Below, piece by piece: positions 25,052 through 34,842 of a stretch of 64,000 nucleotides of DNA. Each line of letters starts with the position of its first letter. Position 1 is the stretch's first letter. The translations under genes were made by a program, and so were the position numbers. Under the pieces are notes generated by a model, which was not told the DNA's origin, ran no database searches, and worked only from the letters and a program-made list of their open reading frames with translations. The stretch is from RGIG5472 sp051867615 (GTDB taxonomy: Bacteria > Bacillota > Clostridia > Oscillospirales > Oscillospiraceae). The stretch is taken from the NCBI GenBank assembly GCA_051867615.1, contig JBJDYU010000012.1, positions 13,859 to 77,858 on the forward strand, given 5' to 3'.

Positions 25052-26780
25052 GGAGCTTCACCCCCTCCTGCTGTTCCTGATAGACCTCGCGGTAGATGCT
25101 GCTGCGCTCCATCAGCTCCGCGTGGGTGCCCATGGCGCTGACGCGGCCGTCGTCCATGACCAGAATGAGGTCCGACTCCATGACGGAGCTGACGCGCTGG
25201 GCGATGATGATCTTGGTGACGCCGGGAAGCTCGGTGCGGAGCGCCGCGCGGATCCTGGCGTCGGTGGCCGTGTCCACGGCGGAGGTGGAGTCGTCCAGGA
25301 TCAGCACCTTGGGCTTACGGAGAATGGCACGGGCGATGCAGAGCCGCTGCTTCTGTCCGCCGGAGAGATTGGAGCCGCCCTGCTCCACATGGGTGTCGTA
25401 GCCGTCAGGGAAACCGTCGATGAACTCATCGGCGCAGGCGGCGCGGCAGGCGGCGGCGATCTCCTCGTCCGTGGCGTCCTCCCGGCCCCAGCGCAGGTTT
25501 TCCCGGATGGTGCCGGAAAAGAGCGTGTTTTTCTGCAGCACCATGGCCACCGCCCGGCGCAGCTCCTCCATGGTGTATTCCTTTACGCCGTGTCCGCCCA
25601 CGCGGACCTCGCCCTCCGTCACCTCGTACAGGCGGGGGATGAGGGAGACCAGCGTGGACTTGGAGCTGCCGGTGCCGCCGAGGATGCCCACCGTGGCGCC
25701 GGAGGGGATGGAGAGGTTCACGTCCTCCAGATTCCACGCCTCGGCGTCAGGCACGTATTTGAAGAACACGTGGTCGAACTCCACGCGCCCGTCCTCCACC
25801 TGCAGCGAGGCGTCCGCCGCCTCGTCCGTGATCTCGGGGCGCTCGCTCAGCACCTCCGCGATACGCTTGCCGCAGACCATGGCCCGGGACAGCATCATCA
25901 GCACCATGGAGACCATCATCAGGGACATGAGGATCTCCGTCACATAGGTAAAGAAGCTGGTGAGCTTGCCCACGAGCAGCGTCCCGTCGTAGACCATATG
26001 TCCGCCGTACCAGAGCACGGCGATGATGGTGAAGTAGACGATGAGCATCATGATGGGCATGAGCAGGATCATGAAGCCGGCGGCCTTTTCCGCGGCGGCG
26101 CGCAGCGCCTGGTTCCGGCGGGAGAATTTCTCCTTTTCGTGGTCCTCCCGGACGAAGGACTTCACCACCCGGATGGAGGAGAGGTCCTCCTGCACCACCA
26201 GGTTCAGATCGTCCGTCCGCTTCTGCTGGGCGTCGAACAGCGGGCGCACCCACAGCGTCACCACCCCTACCACGACCATCAGCAGCGGGATGGCGATGAG
26301 GAACACCCGGGACAGCTGCAGCGAGATGGAGATGGCCAGCACCAGCGCCGAGATCAGCATGGAGGGGGCCCGTATCAGCATCCGCATCCCCATGAAAAGG
26401 GTGTTCTGCATGGTGTTCACGTCCGTGGTCAGGCGGGTGATGAGGGAAGCGGTGGAGAAATGCTCGATGTTGCGGAAGGAGAATTCCTGCACCCGGGCGT
26501 ACTGGGCGGAACGCAGGTTCGCGCCGAAGCGCTGGGACGCGATGGCGGCCAGCACCGCCGCGCCGCCGCCCAGCAGCAGGCCCAGCATGGCCATGACCAC
26601 CATTTTCAGTCCCGCGGCCAGGATGTACTCCCTATCGCCGTTCATGATGCCGATGTCCACGATGTCGCCCATGACCAGCGGCAGCAGCAGCTCGAACACC
26701 GCCTCCGCCGCGCTGCATATCACGCCCAGGACGATCCACAGACGACAGCCTTTCGTATAGGGATAGAGTTGTTTCAGCAT
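25044..26780 (-). CDS. ABC exporter subunit (degenerate ATPase site)
   Basis: A 578-residue transmembrane plus ATPase protein. The Walker B ends LILDDST, with Asp in place of the catalytic Glu, and Walker A reads GGTGSSKST; both are usual for the degenerate subunit of heterodimeric exporters such as BmrC/BmrD. The signature NLSGGQKQR is intact. It overlaps the MarR gene by seven bases and the partner exporter by eight, so the three genes form one operon. Confidence 0.92.
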   Translation of the reverse strand: MLKQLYPYTKGCRLWIVLGVICSAAEAVFELLLPLVMGDIVDIGIMNGDREYILAAGLKMVVMAMLGLLLGGGAAVLAAIASQRFGANLRSAQYARVQEFSFRNIEHFSTASLITRLTTDVNTMQNTLFMGMRMLIRAPSMLISALVLAISISLQLSRVFLIAIPLLMVVVGVVTLWVRPLFDAQQKRTDDLNLVVQEDLSSIRVVKSFVREDHEKEKFSRRNQALRAAAEKAAGFMILLMPIMMLIVYFTIIAVLWYGGHMVYDGTLLVGKLTSFFTYVTEILMSLMMVSMVLMMLSRAMVCGKRIAEVLSERPEITDEAADASLQVEDGRVEFDHVFFKYVPDAEAWNLEDVNLSIPSGATVGILGGTGSSKSTLVSLIPRLYEVTEGEVRVGGHGVKEYTMEELRRAVAMVLQKNTLFSGTIRENLRWGREDATDEEIAAACRAACADEFIDGFPDGYDTHVEQGGSNLSGGQKQRLCIARAILRKPKVLILDDSTSAVDTATDARIRAALRTELPGVTKIIIAQRVSSVMESDLILVMDDGRVSAMGTHAELMERSSIYREVYQEQQEGVKLHG

Positions 26781-27244
26781 GGTTCCTCCTCCTCCTCGCT
26801 TTGCAGTGCGGAGACGATGCGCTGGAGCATCCGGCGCAGCTGCGCGTATTCATCTTCTGTAAAAAGGGCGGCGATGCGCTGCTCCGCTTCGTTGGCCGCG
26901 GCGCAGAAGTAGGACTGGAAGGAGCGGCCCCGCTCGGTCAGGGTCAGCGCCCGGCAGCGGGCGTCCGTCCGGCTCTGGGTGCGGAGAAGCAGCCCCTTCT
27001 GCTCCAGCCGCTCCACGATGCCGCTGACGGTGGAGGGGCGGATGCGGAGAAATTCCTCCAGATCCCGCTGGTTCACCTCCCGCCGCGGCGTCTCCCGCAG
27101 GAGGAACAGCAGGGTGTGAGCCTGGGCCGGAGTGATATCGTACTGCTTCAGCCGCCGGTCCATGTATTGCTGTCCTACGTGGTGGGCGCAGCCCAGCAAA
27201 GGCAGGAGATGGGCCTCGCGGCAGGACTCCCGGGAATGAGGCAT
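26774..27244 (-). CDS. MarR family repressor of the ABC exporter
   Basis: A 156-residue MarR protein with the winged-helix core (ITPAQAHTLLFLL...VNQRDLEEFLRIRPSTVSGIVERLEQKGLL). ATG 27244 has AGGAGG seven bases upstream and is preferred over the in-frame start six codons earlier. The gene heads the exporter operon and its promoter is covered by tandem palindromes, so autorepression relieved by a small ligand is the expected mode. The ligand cannot be read from sequence. Confidence 0.92.
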   Translation of the reverse strand: MPHSRESCREAHLLPLLGCAHHVGQQYMDRRLKQYDITPAQAHTLLFLLRETPRREVNQRDLEEFLRIRPSTVSGIVERLEQKGLLLRTQSRTDARCRALTLTERGRSFQSYFCAAANEAEQRIAALFTEDEYAQLRRMLQRIVSALQSEEEEEPC

Positions 27245-27261
27245 GAACAGGCCTCCTTTCA

Positions 27262-27298
27262 AATATTTAGCAAGCTAAAAGTTAGCCTGCTAAATATT
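27262..27298 (-). promoter_or_regulatory. Tandem MarR operators
   Basis: Two palindromes, TTAGCAAGCTAA (27267-27278) and TTAGCCTGCTAA (27282-27293), lie inside a larger dyad with arms AATATTTAGCA / TGCTAAATATT (27262-27298). They sit between the -10 and the ribosome-binding site of the MarR gene. Confidence 0.85.
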
Positions 27299-27322
27299 AG
27301 CACTGTATGGGCCGGAGCGCAA
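27294..27322 (-). promoter_or_regulatory. MarR-ABC operon promoter
   Basis: On the minus strand: TTGCGC, 17 bp ending TGC, TAATAT (extended -10 TGCTAATAT). The -10 at 27294-27299 overlaps the outer arm of the operator. Confidence 0.72.
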
Positions 27323-27374
27323 TAGGGGGAGAGAAGAAAGTTGTAAATATTTTGTGAATCCAATCACAAAGCAG

Positions 27375-27403
27375 TTGACAAAAATTTGACGATGCAGTAT
27401 CAT
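27375..27403 (+). promoter_or_regulatory. Promoter of a candidate small RNA
   Basis: TTGACA (27375-27380), 17 bp, TATCAT (27398-27403): close to consensus, on the plus strand, pointing into 27410-27551, where no protein gene starts. Confidence 0.75.
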
Positions 27404-27409
27404 GCAAAT

Positions 27410-27551
27410 CAAGAAACAACATTCATTTTTTCATTGTTCTCTCTCTTTCTTCTCTTGAAAGTGCCGGCCGGCTGGGTGGGTATGCCATCCGGCCGGCTTG
27501 CCTGCGTTTTTGAAAAGTCAAAAAGCTGACCCGCGCCGGGTCAGCTTTTTT
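27410..27551 (+). ncRNA. Candidate intergenic small RNA
   Basis: A transcription unit of about 140 nt is bounded by the promoter at 27375-27403 and the terminator at 27520-27551. Its first half is U- and C-rich and unstructured; its second half has a GCCGGCCGG / CCGGCCGGC hairpin. The only reading frames are shorter than 20 codons and lack ribosome-binding sites. I do not recognise the family. It is antisense to no gene, but the terminator is shared with the minus-strand gene at 27559. Confidence 0.5.
27520..27551. terminator. Bidirectional terminator
   Basis: A 14-bp stem AAAAAGCTGACCCG / CGGGTCAGCTTTTT with a 3-base loop and T runs on both strands. It serves the membrane-protein gene on the minus strand and the candidate RNA on the plus strand. 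Confidence 0.9.
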
Positions 27552-27558
27552 GTTCATT

Positions 27559-27906
27559 TCAGTGTCCCGTGAGATAGCTGATGCCCAGCAGCACATACAT
27601 GGGGCCGAAGCAGTAGGCCATGAACATCTCGTTGGGGGAGACGCGGGTGGTGAAGCAGTCCGTCAAAATGGCGATCTCGAACAGATACGCCGCCGCGCCG
27701 CAGAAGTAGGCCACGGCCTTGAGATGGTGTACCGATACGGGGAGGATAAAGGAGAGAAGAAAGAGCAGCACCGCCGCTCCCGCGGCGATGTTGCGCAGCA
27801 TGAGGAAGAAACGCTCCAGCTTCTGGTGATGGCTGTGGGAGAGCAGGTCCTCCTCGCCCAGCATACTGAGCAGCGCGCTTTTCAGTTTATGCGCAAACGA
27901 TACCAT
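27559..27906 (-). CDS. Small membrane protein of unknown function
   Basis: A 115-residue protein I do not recognise. A short cytoplasmic-looking N-terminus (AHKLKSALLSMLGEEDLL) is followed by three hydrophobic segments (about residues 36-58, 62-82 and 92-112). It has its own promoter and terminator, and GAAGGAGGTC lies just before the start. It may be a genuine orphan or one of many small clostridial membrane proteins. Confidence 0.65.
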   Translation of the reverse strand: MVSFAHKLKSALLSMLGEEDLLSHSHHQKLERFFLMLRNIAAGAAVLLFLLSFILPVSVHHLKAVAYFCGAAAYLFEIAILTDCFTTRVSPNEMFMAYCFGPMYVLLGISYLTGH

Positions 27907-27983
27907 AACAGACCTCCTTCGCGTCGCGCCCGGCGGCAGGGGGAGCTGGCCGCTCTTTTTGGCCCCATAAAGACTCTGTAAAA

Positions 27984-28012
27984 AGTATACCAGAGAGCGT
28001 CCGGCTCCGCAA
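27984..28012 (-). promoter_or_regulatory. Promoter of small membrane-protein gene
   Basis: On the minus strand: TTGCGG, 17 bp, TATACT with extended -10 TGGTATACT. The remaining gap to 28150 shows nothing else I can name. Confidence 0.75.
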
Positions 28013-28151
28013 GGCCGCCGAGGGACTTTGCTATGGAAGTTTCCGGAAGACCTGGGTGAAAAAACGATACATCACATTATATGCGGGAGTGCAGTGCGGG
28101 AGCGCCCCTGCCGCAGATCGCGCTTTTGCTGCAGGTCCGCCTGCCATCCGA

Positions 28152-28181
28152 TTGACTGCGCCGGAAAATACGTGCTATAGT
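28152..28181 (+). promoter_or_regulatory. SLH protein promoter
   Basis: TTGACT (28152-28157), 18 bp, TATAGT (28176-28181), about 95 bp before the start codon. Confidence 0.7.
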
Positions 28182-28276
28182 AGAGCTGGAAAAATCGTGC
28201 AGCGGATAGAGACCCTTTTGCTCCGGGCGGGCGTCATGCATTGGCCCGGGCAACTGAAAAAGGAGGATGCACACAT

Positions 28277-30799
28277 ATGAGAAAGTTCCTTGCATTGGTC
28301 CTGACTCTGGTGATGACCCTGGCCCTGGCCGTGCCCGGCGCCAGCGCAAAGACCGGCTTTGCGGATGATGCGCAGATCTCTGAGAATTGCAGCGAAGCGG
28401 TGGAGGTCCTCAGCAGCATCGGCATCCTGGCCGGCTATGAGAGCGAGAGCGGCTATTCCTACCGTCCCCGGGCCGTCCTGACCCGCGGCGCAGGGGCGAA
28501 GATCGTCGCGTATCTGGTGCTGGGCCGGGCGGTCGCCGACAAGCTCAACGCCACCTACACCGTCTTTTCGGACGTGACCGGCAGCGTGAGCCTCGCGTCC
28601 TACATCGAGTGGGCCGCTGCCGCCGGCATCGTGGACGGCTATGCGGACGGCAGGTTCCGTCCCTATGACAAGCTGACCGAGTATGCTTTCGGCAAGATGC
28701 TGCTGACCGCGCTGGGCTATGTCTCCGCCGAGGAGGGCTTCACCGGCTCCGGCTGGCAGCAGCGGGTCTCCATCATTGCCACGGCGTGCGGCGTGTTTGA
28801 CGGTACCGAGACCTATGGGGCCTGCAACCGCGAGACTGCGGCCCGCATGGCGTTCGGCGCGCTGCAGGCCCATATCGTGGTGTACGGCCGGCAGATCCGC
28901 AATCTCTGGACACAGGACGGGACCGCCGGGGCCGGCGCGCCTGCCTCTGAGCAGCTCCTCAACGCCTGGGTGGGCGTCATCAGCGAAGAAGGCGCCTGTC
29001 AGACCGCCGAGACGCTGGCTGACCGCTATGGCCTGGTGAAGAAGGCAGGCCCCGACAGCTGGGGCCGTCCCGGCCACTTCTGGGCGTACGGCGAATGGGA
29101 GGAGTTCTTCCCGGATCCTGTCCGCGCCTGCTACCACAGCGCTGTGACCCAGTGCGACGCGGCGGACGATCTGGGCATCGACTGGACGAAGCGCTACACC
29201 ACCTACACGAACGGCGCGCGCAACGAGGGCGTGCAGGATATCACCGCCAGCCAGACGGTGGAGACCATCGGCGCGGAGGGCCGCCTGACCGAGGTCTATG
29301 ACAACGTCATCGTTTACATCGATACCTTCCTGGGGGAGGTCACCGAGGTTTCCGCCCGTACCTACGACGCCTCCGGCCATGTGCGCACGCCTGCCAGCCT
29401 GACCGTGGCGATCTACAGCGCCGGTCATGTGGACAGCGGCCTGCCCATTACCAAAACCAGCGTTGACTCCGACTTTGCCTACAGTGTGGGCGACCGGCTG
29501 GCTGTGCATAAGCTCACCGGCGCGACGTATCTCAAGAGCGACGGCGAGGCGTACCCCTACACAGTCGCAGGCGTTCTCGATCCCGTCACAGTCACCGTGG
29601 ACGCCATCGTCACTGACGCCGGCAACAGCGCCGTGGCCCTTGTGTCCGGCGGCGTCCGTTATTACTACAACAGCACCTTCGCCGGCGTCAGGCTGAGCAC
29701 CGGCGACATAGGCAGCGTCTGTAAGCTGTATCTGGACGACTGGGGCAATGTGCTGGCGCTGGAGAAGGCGGCCGCCGGTGCGCCCTCCGGCTACGGCGTC
29801 GTCACCGCCATCGACACGGAGCGCCTGGGGGTCGGACGCTATCTTATAGTCGCCGAGGTCCTGCAGGCCAACGGCGCCACCGCTGCCATGAGGTTTGAAA
29901 ACAGCGAGAGAAAGGCGCCTTACGAAACGCAGAACGCCGCTGAAGCTGACGCCCAGAGGATCGGCACCGACGTTCTGATCCGCTGCGAGGATACCGACGG
30001 CGACGGATGGTATGACGTCTGGGCCAAGGCCGACGCCAACAGCGCCGCCACCGTTTACCGTGGCAGGACGGATACGCTTGACGGCGGCGTTCTGGTGGAC
30101 GATGAGACCGTGTTTTTCGTGGCAAACTACAGCTTCGACTATGCGAAGGGCGCCTATGTCTCCGGCGGCTACTCCGTCATCCGGGGCTTCAAAAACATCA
30201 AGGAACTGGCCAATACCGCCGGCTCTTTCGAAAACGGCGACAAGAGCGGCATCGAGGTCAGCACCCTTGCGGACAGCAACGCGGTGCTGGTCCTGTATGC
30301 CAACAGGCAGAGCACGCCCGCCGCGCAGCCTGTCGACCACTACGCCTACCTCATCACCGACCGTTTTGTGACCATCGGCAGCGACTACAAGATCTATAAC
30401 GCCATCATCGACGGCGTCTCCGGGCAGAGCCTGCGGGTGACGGCGGGCACCGGCGCCCAGATCAGCGCCACGGGCCTGTACATCTATGATAAGAACGCCG
30501 CCGATGTCAACGGCTGGAACGAAGTGACCGCGGCGAACCGGACCATCGCCAGAAACACCTACAGCTATGAAAAAGGCGTGCTGACCTATGGCTCCGGCCA
30601 GTACCTGACCGTGGCGGACAACGCCGCTGTGTATATCATCAATCCCACCTCCGGCTCCAGCGTGCGCGGCTCTCTGTCCAATCTCAGCAAGGCCATGTAC
30701 GGCACGGTGTGCGATATCGAGTACCAGCTGGACGCCGACGGCTATGTTTCCCTGTTCTACATCGTGGAGAATGCCGGCTCCTATACCCCTGCGGCCTGA
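28277..30799 (+). CDS. SLH-domain surface protein
   Basis: An 840-residue secreted protein. The signal peptide is clear (MRKFLALVLTLVMTLALAVPGASA) and cleavage after ASA is likely. Two to three S-layer homology repeats follow within residues about 28-200, with the typical FSDVTGS...ASYIEWAAAAGIVDGYADGRFRP, which bind cell-wall secondary polymers. The remaining 600 residues are Thr/Ala/Asp-rich beta-type sequence without a domain I recognise. AAAGGAGG precedes the ATG. It is probably an S-layer or surface-array protein. Confidence 0.88.
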   Translation: MRKFLALVLTLVMTLALAVPGASAKTGFADDAQISENCSEAVEVLSSIGILAGYESESGYSYRPRAVLTRGAGAKIVAYLVLGRAVADKLNATYTVFSDVTGSVSLASYIEWAAAAGIVDGYADGRFRPYDKLTEYAFGKMLLTALGYVSAEEGFTGSGWQQRVSIIATACGVFDGTETYGACNRETAARMAFGALQAHIVVYGRQIRNLWTQDGTAGAGAPASEQLLNAWVGVISEEGACQTAETLADRYGLVKKAGPDSWGRPGHFWAYGEWEEFFPDPVRACYHSAVTQCDAADDLGIDWTKRYTTYTNGARNEGVQDITASQTVETIGAEGRLTEVYDNVIVYIDTFLGEVTEVSARTYDASGHVRTPASLTVAIYSAGHVDSGLPITKTSVDSDFAYSVGDRLAVHKLTGATYLKSDGEAYPYTVAGVLDPVTVTVDAIVTDAGNSAVALVSGGVRYYYNSTFAGVRLSTGDIGSVCKLYLDDWGNVLALEKAAAGAPSGYGVVTAIDTERLGVGRYLIVAEVLQANGATAAMRFENSERKAPYETQNAAEADAQRIGTDVLIRCEDTDGDGWYDVWAKADANSAATVYRGRTDTLDGGVLVDDETVFFVANYSFDYAKGAYVSGGYSVIRGFKNIKELANTAGSFENGDKSGIEVSTLADSNAVLVLYANRQSTPAAQPVDHYAYLITDRFVTIGSDYKIYNAIIDGVSGQSLRVTAGTGAQISATGLYIYDKNAADVNGWNEVTAANRTIARNTYSYEKGVLTYGSGQYLTVADNAAVYIINPTSGSSVRGSLSNLSKAMYGTVCDIEYQLDADGYVSLFYIVENAGSYTPAA

Positions 30800-30832
30800 T
30801 ATCCGTTGTGTACAGGCAAAAGGACTAAAAAG

Positions 30833-30869
30833 ACCGGGCGGAAAGCGTAGCTTTCCGCCCGGTTCATAT
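30833..30869. terminator. Bidirectional terminator between SLH gene and ebfC
   Basis: A 14-bp stem ACCGGGCGGAAAGC / GCTTTCCGCCCGGT with a GTA loop, T-rich on both sides. It ends the SLH gene and the dnaX-ebfC operon. Confidence 0.92.
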
Positions 30870-30872
30870 TTT

Positions 30873-31226
30873 TTACAGGCCCAGTCCCAGTCCGCCGGTG
30901 AAGGCGTTCATGGCGCTGGACATGGCGCTGTCCGCCTGGCGCAGGGCCTCGTTCACGGCGGAGAGGACCAGATCCTCCAGCATCTCCACGTCCTCCGGGT
31001 CCACCGCGTCGGGCTGGATGGAGAGCTTCGTCAGCTCCTTCTTGCCGCTGGCCGTGGCGCTCACCACGCCGCCGCCGGCGGTGGCGGTGAATTCCTGGGC
31101 CTCCACGGCCTTCTGCTTTTCTTCCATCTGTTTTTGCAGCTCCATGATCCGCTGCATCTGCATCTGCTGCTTCTGCGCGCCGCTCATGCCGCCGGAGAAG
31201 CCGCCCCGGGCCGTATATTTTCCCAT
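30873..31226 (-). CDS. YbaB/EbfC nucleoid-associated protein
   Basis: A 117-residue protein of the YbaB/EbfC family, small DNA-binding dimers encoded next to dnaX in most bacteria. The Met/Gln-rich N-terminal helix (MQMQRIMELQKQMEEKQ) and the core GGGVVSATASGKKELTKLSI are typical. ATG 31226 follows AGGAAAGGAAAC. In most Firmicutes recR comes next; here the operon ends at a terminator and the SLH gene lies beyond it. Confidence 0.93.
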   Translation of the reverse strand: MGKYTARGGFSGGMSGAQKQQMQMQRIMELQKQMEEKQKAVEAQEFTATAGGGVVSATASGKKELTKLSIQPDAVDPEDVEMLEDLVLSAVNEALRQADSAMSSAMNAFTGGLGLGL

Positions 31227-31264
31227 AGTCTGTTTCCTTTCCTGTATCAAAAATTGATTATACT

Positions 31265-32989
<1,725 letters not shown>

Positions 32990-33020
32990 GACCCACCTCT
33001 CCTTCCGGATGTATAGAATA

Positions 33021-33160
33021 ACTTCCTCCGTATGCATCTGCGAAGCCGGGGGATTCGCGGCACATGAACGGTCCCGCTTAATGCTGCTCGGTTCCCCGCC
33101 TGACATGGTTCGCGGCATTCATTGCGCGAGCCCGGCTCCGCAGATGCCCGCGGAGGAAGT
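33021..33160 (-). ncRNA. ffs: Signal recognition particle RNA, small bacterial type
   Basis: On the minus strand the RNA folds into one long hairpin: outer stem ACTTCCTCCG / CGGAGGAAGT, then a 16-bp stem (CATCTGCGGAGCCGGG against CCCGGCTTCGCAGATG, one G-U), then the conserved domain IV with ATGTCAGGCGGGGAACCGAG and CAGCATTAAG. The symmetric loops and the GCAGCA motif are those bound by Ffh. No Alu domain is evident, so it is the roughly 100-150-nt type. Its place just upstream of dnaX is usual in Firmicutes. Exact ends are estimated. Confidence 0.9.
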
Positions 33161-33169
33161 TCGTATGGT

Positions 33170-33198
33170 ATTTTACCATCCCTGCGAAAAATTATCAA
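33170..33198 (-). promoter_or_regulatory. SRP RNA promoter
   Basis: On the minus strand: TTGATA, 17 bp, TAAAAT (-10 at 33170-33175, -35 at 33193-33198). The predicted start coincides with the RNA 5' stem. Confidence 0.8.
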
Positions 33199-33298
33199 GT
33201 CTTTTATCCGCTTCGGACGGAATTGTGAAAAAAGAAAGCGGGAACGGGGCGGAAAGCGGACAAAATTTGCCGGAGATTCTTTACCAAGTGCAGAAAAA

Positions 33299-33325
33299 CC
33301 GGGGGCTGCCCTTGCAGTCCCCGGC
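33299..33325 (-). terminator. Terminator after pepT
   Basis: CCGGGGACTGC / GCAGCCCCCGG with an AAGG loop, read on the minus strand and followed by TTTTTC. The stretch between it and the SRP promoter (33200-33298) shows no further feature. Confidence 0.82.
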
Positions 33326-33369
33326 TCTTTTGAAAAAAGACCGTCAGAAGGAATGTGCGCAGCGGCGGC

Positions 33370-34608
33370 TCACTTTCCCTCGGCGAAGGATTTCACCAGG
33401 CGCAGCAGGATGTCCACGGTCTTTTCCAGCGCCTGCACGGACAGATACTCATAGATGCAGTGGCAGTTCTCAATGCCGGCGGAGATGTTGGGGCAGGGCA
33501 GTCCCATGGCGGTGAGCTGGGAGCCGTCCGTGCCGCCCCGGATGGGGACCTCCCGGGGCGTGACGCCCTCGGCCAGCATGGCGTCGCGGGCGTAGTCCAC
33601 GATGTAGTGGATGGGCCGGATGGCGTCGCCCATATTGTAATAGGAGTCCCGCAGCTCCAGCTCCACGGTGCCCTCGCCGTAGACTTCGTTGAGGTAAGCC
33701 GCGATTTTCCGCATACGCTCCTTGCGGGCGCTGAAGGCCGCGAAGTCATGGTCCCGGATGATATACTTCATCTCGGCGCGGGTCACGCAGCCGCTGAGGT
33801 CGGTGAGATGATAGTAGCCCTCGCGGCCCTCGGTGTGGGCGGGCGTCTCCGCCGCCGGGAGCATCTGATTCAGCTCCATGGCGATGAGCAGGGCGTTTTT
33901 CATCCTGCCCTTGGCCTCGCCGGGGTGGATGCCCACGCCGTGGATGACGAAGTTCGCGTCCGCGCCGCTGAAGGTCTCGCTGTTGACCTCCCCCAGACCC
34001 TCGCCGTCCAGCGTGTAGGCGAAGTCCGCGCCGAAGGCGGAGACATCGAAGCGCTGCGCGCCGGTGCCCACCTCCTCGTCGGTGGTGAAGGCCAGCTTCA
34101 GCGTGCCGTGCTTTTCCTCCGGGTGGGACAGCAGGTACTCCGCCATCTCCATGATGACGGCGACGCCGGCCTTGTCGTCTCCGCCGAGGAGGGTGGTGCC
34201 GTCGGTGACGATGAGGTCGTCGCCGACGTATTGCAGCAGATTTTCATATACTTCGGGGCGCAGGACGATGCCGAGCTGTTCGTTCAGCACCACGTCTCCG
34301 CCGTCATAGCGCTCCACCACCCGGGGCTTCACGTGAGCGCCGGGGGCGTCGGGAGAGGTGTCCATATGGGCCAGAAAGCCCACGGTGGGAACGCCGTCGC
34401 GGCCGCAGTTGCCGGGGATGGTGGCGTAGACGATGCCGGCCTCGCCGATATAGACGTCGCTGGCGCCCATGGCCCGCAGCTCCTCCTGCAGCAGCCTCGC
34501 CAGGTCATACTGCTTTTCGGTGCTGGGGGCGGTGTCGGCGTCATCGGCGGACTGGGTATCGATCTGTACATAGCGCAAAAAGCGCTGGACAACATGAGAA
34601 AGAGCCAT
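33370..34608 (-). CDS. pepT: Peptidase T (tripeptidase)
   Basis: A 412-residue M20 metallopeptidase that removes the N-terminal residue from tripeptides in the cytoplasm. Zinc ligands and catalytic residues are visible: HMDTSPD, DGTTLLGGDDKAG, TTDEEVG and PHIRGGTDGS-like VPIRGGTDGSQL, with ENCH near the end. ATG 34608 follows AAAGAAAGGAAC. Single-gene unit with its own terminator. Confidence 0.95.
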   Translation of the reverse strand: MALSHVVQRFLRYVQIDTQSADDADTAPSTEKQYDLARLLQEELRAMGASDVYIGEAGIVYATIPGNCGRDGVPTVGFLAHMDTSPDAPGAHVKPRVVERYDGGDVVLNEQLGIVLRPEVYENLLQYVGDDLIVTDGTTLLGGDDKAGVAVIMEMAEYLLSHPEEKHGTLKLAFTTDEEVGTGAQRFDVSAFGADFAYTLDGEGLGEVNSETFSGADANFVIHGVGIHPGEAKGRMKNALLIAMELNQMLPAAETPAHTEGREGYYHLTDLSGCVTRAEMKYIIRDHDFAAFSARKERMRKIAAYLNEVYGEGTVELELRDSYYNMGDAIRPIHYIVDYARDAMLAEGVTPREVPIRGGTDGSQLTAMGLPCPNISAGIENCHCIYEYLSVQALEKTVDILLRLVKSFAEGK

Positions 34609-34769
34609 AGGAGAGTTCCTTTCTTTGTTTTCGGTGAAGTCCGGACAGCGCGGCGGCTGCCCGCTTCCTGCAACTATGATACGCCGCGCCGCCGTCCGTG
34701 GCAAGAGCGAAATCGCCGCGCCGCCGAAAGGAAAGCCGGTTCCTTTTGCCTGTTTCGGCGCGGTAAAAC

Positions 34770-34795
34770 GCGGGCCGGAGAAGTCTCCGGCCCGC
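34770..34795 (-). terminator. Terminator after TrpB-like gene
   Basis: GCGGGCCGGAG / CTCCGGCCCGC with an AAGT-type loop; on the minus strand GTTTTACC follows. Confidence 0.82.
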
Positions 34796-34842
34796 TGTTC
34801 ATTGAGAGGAAAGGGACGTTTGCTTTCGCAGATGGCCCCGGA

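Noticed and set aside
25044..26780. Exporter subunit as a pseudogene because of altered Walker motifs
   Set aside because: Asp for the catalytic Glu and GSSKST in Walker A are normal for the degenerate half of heterodimeric exporters; the frame is intact.
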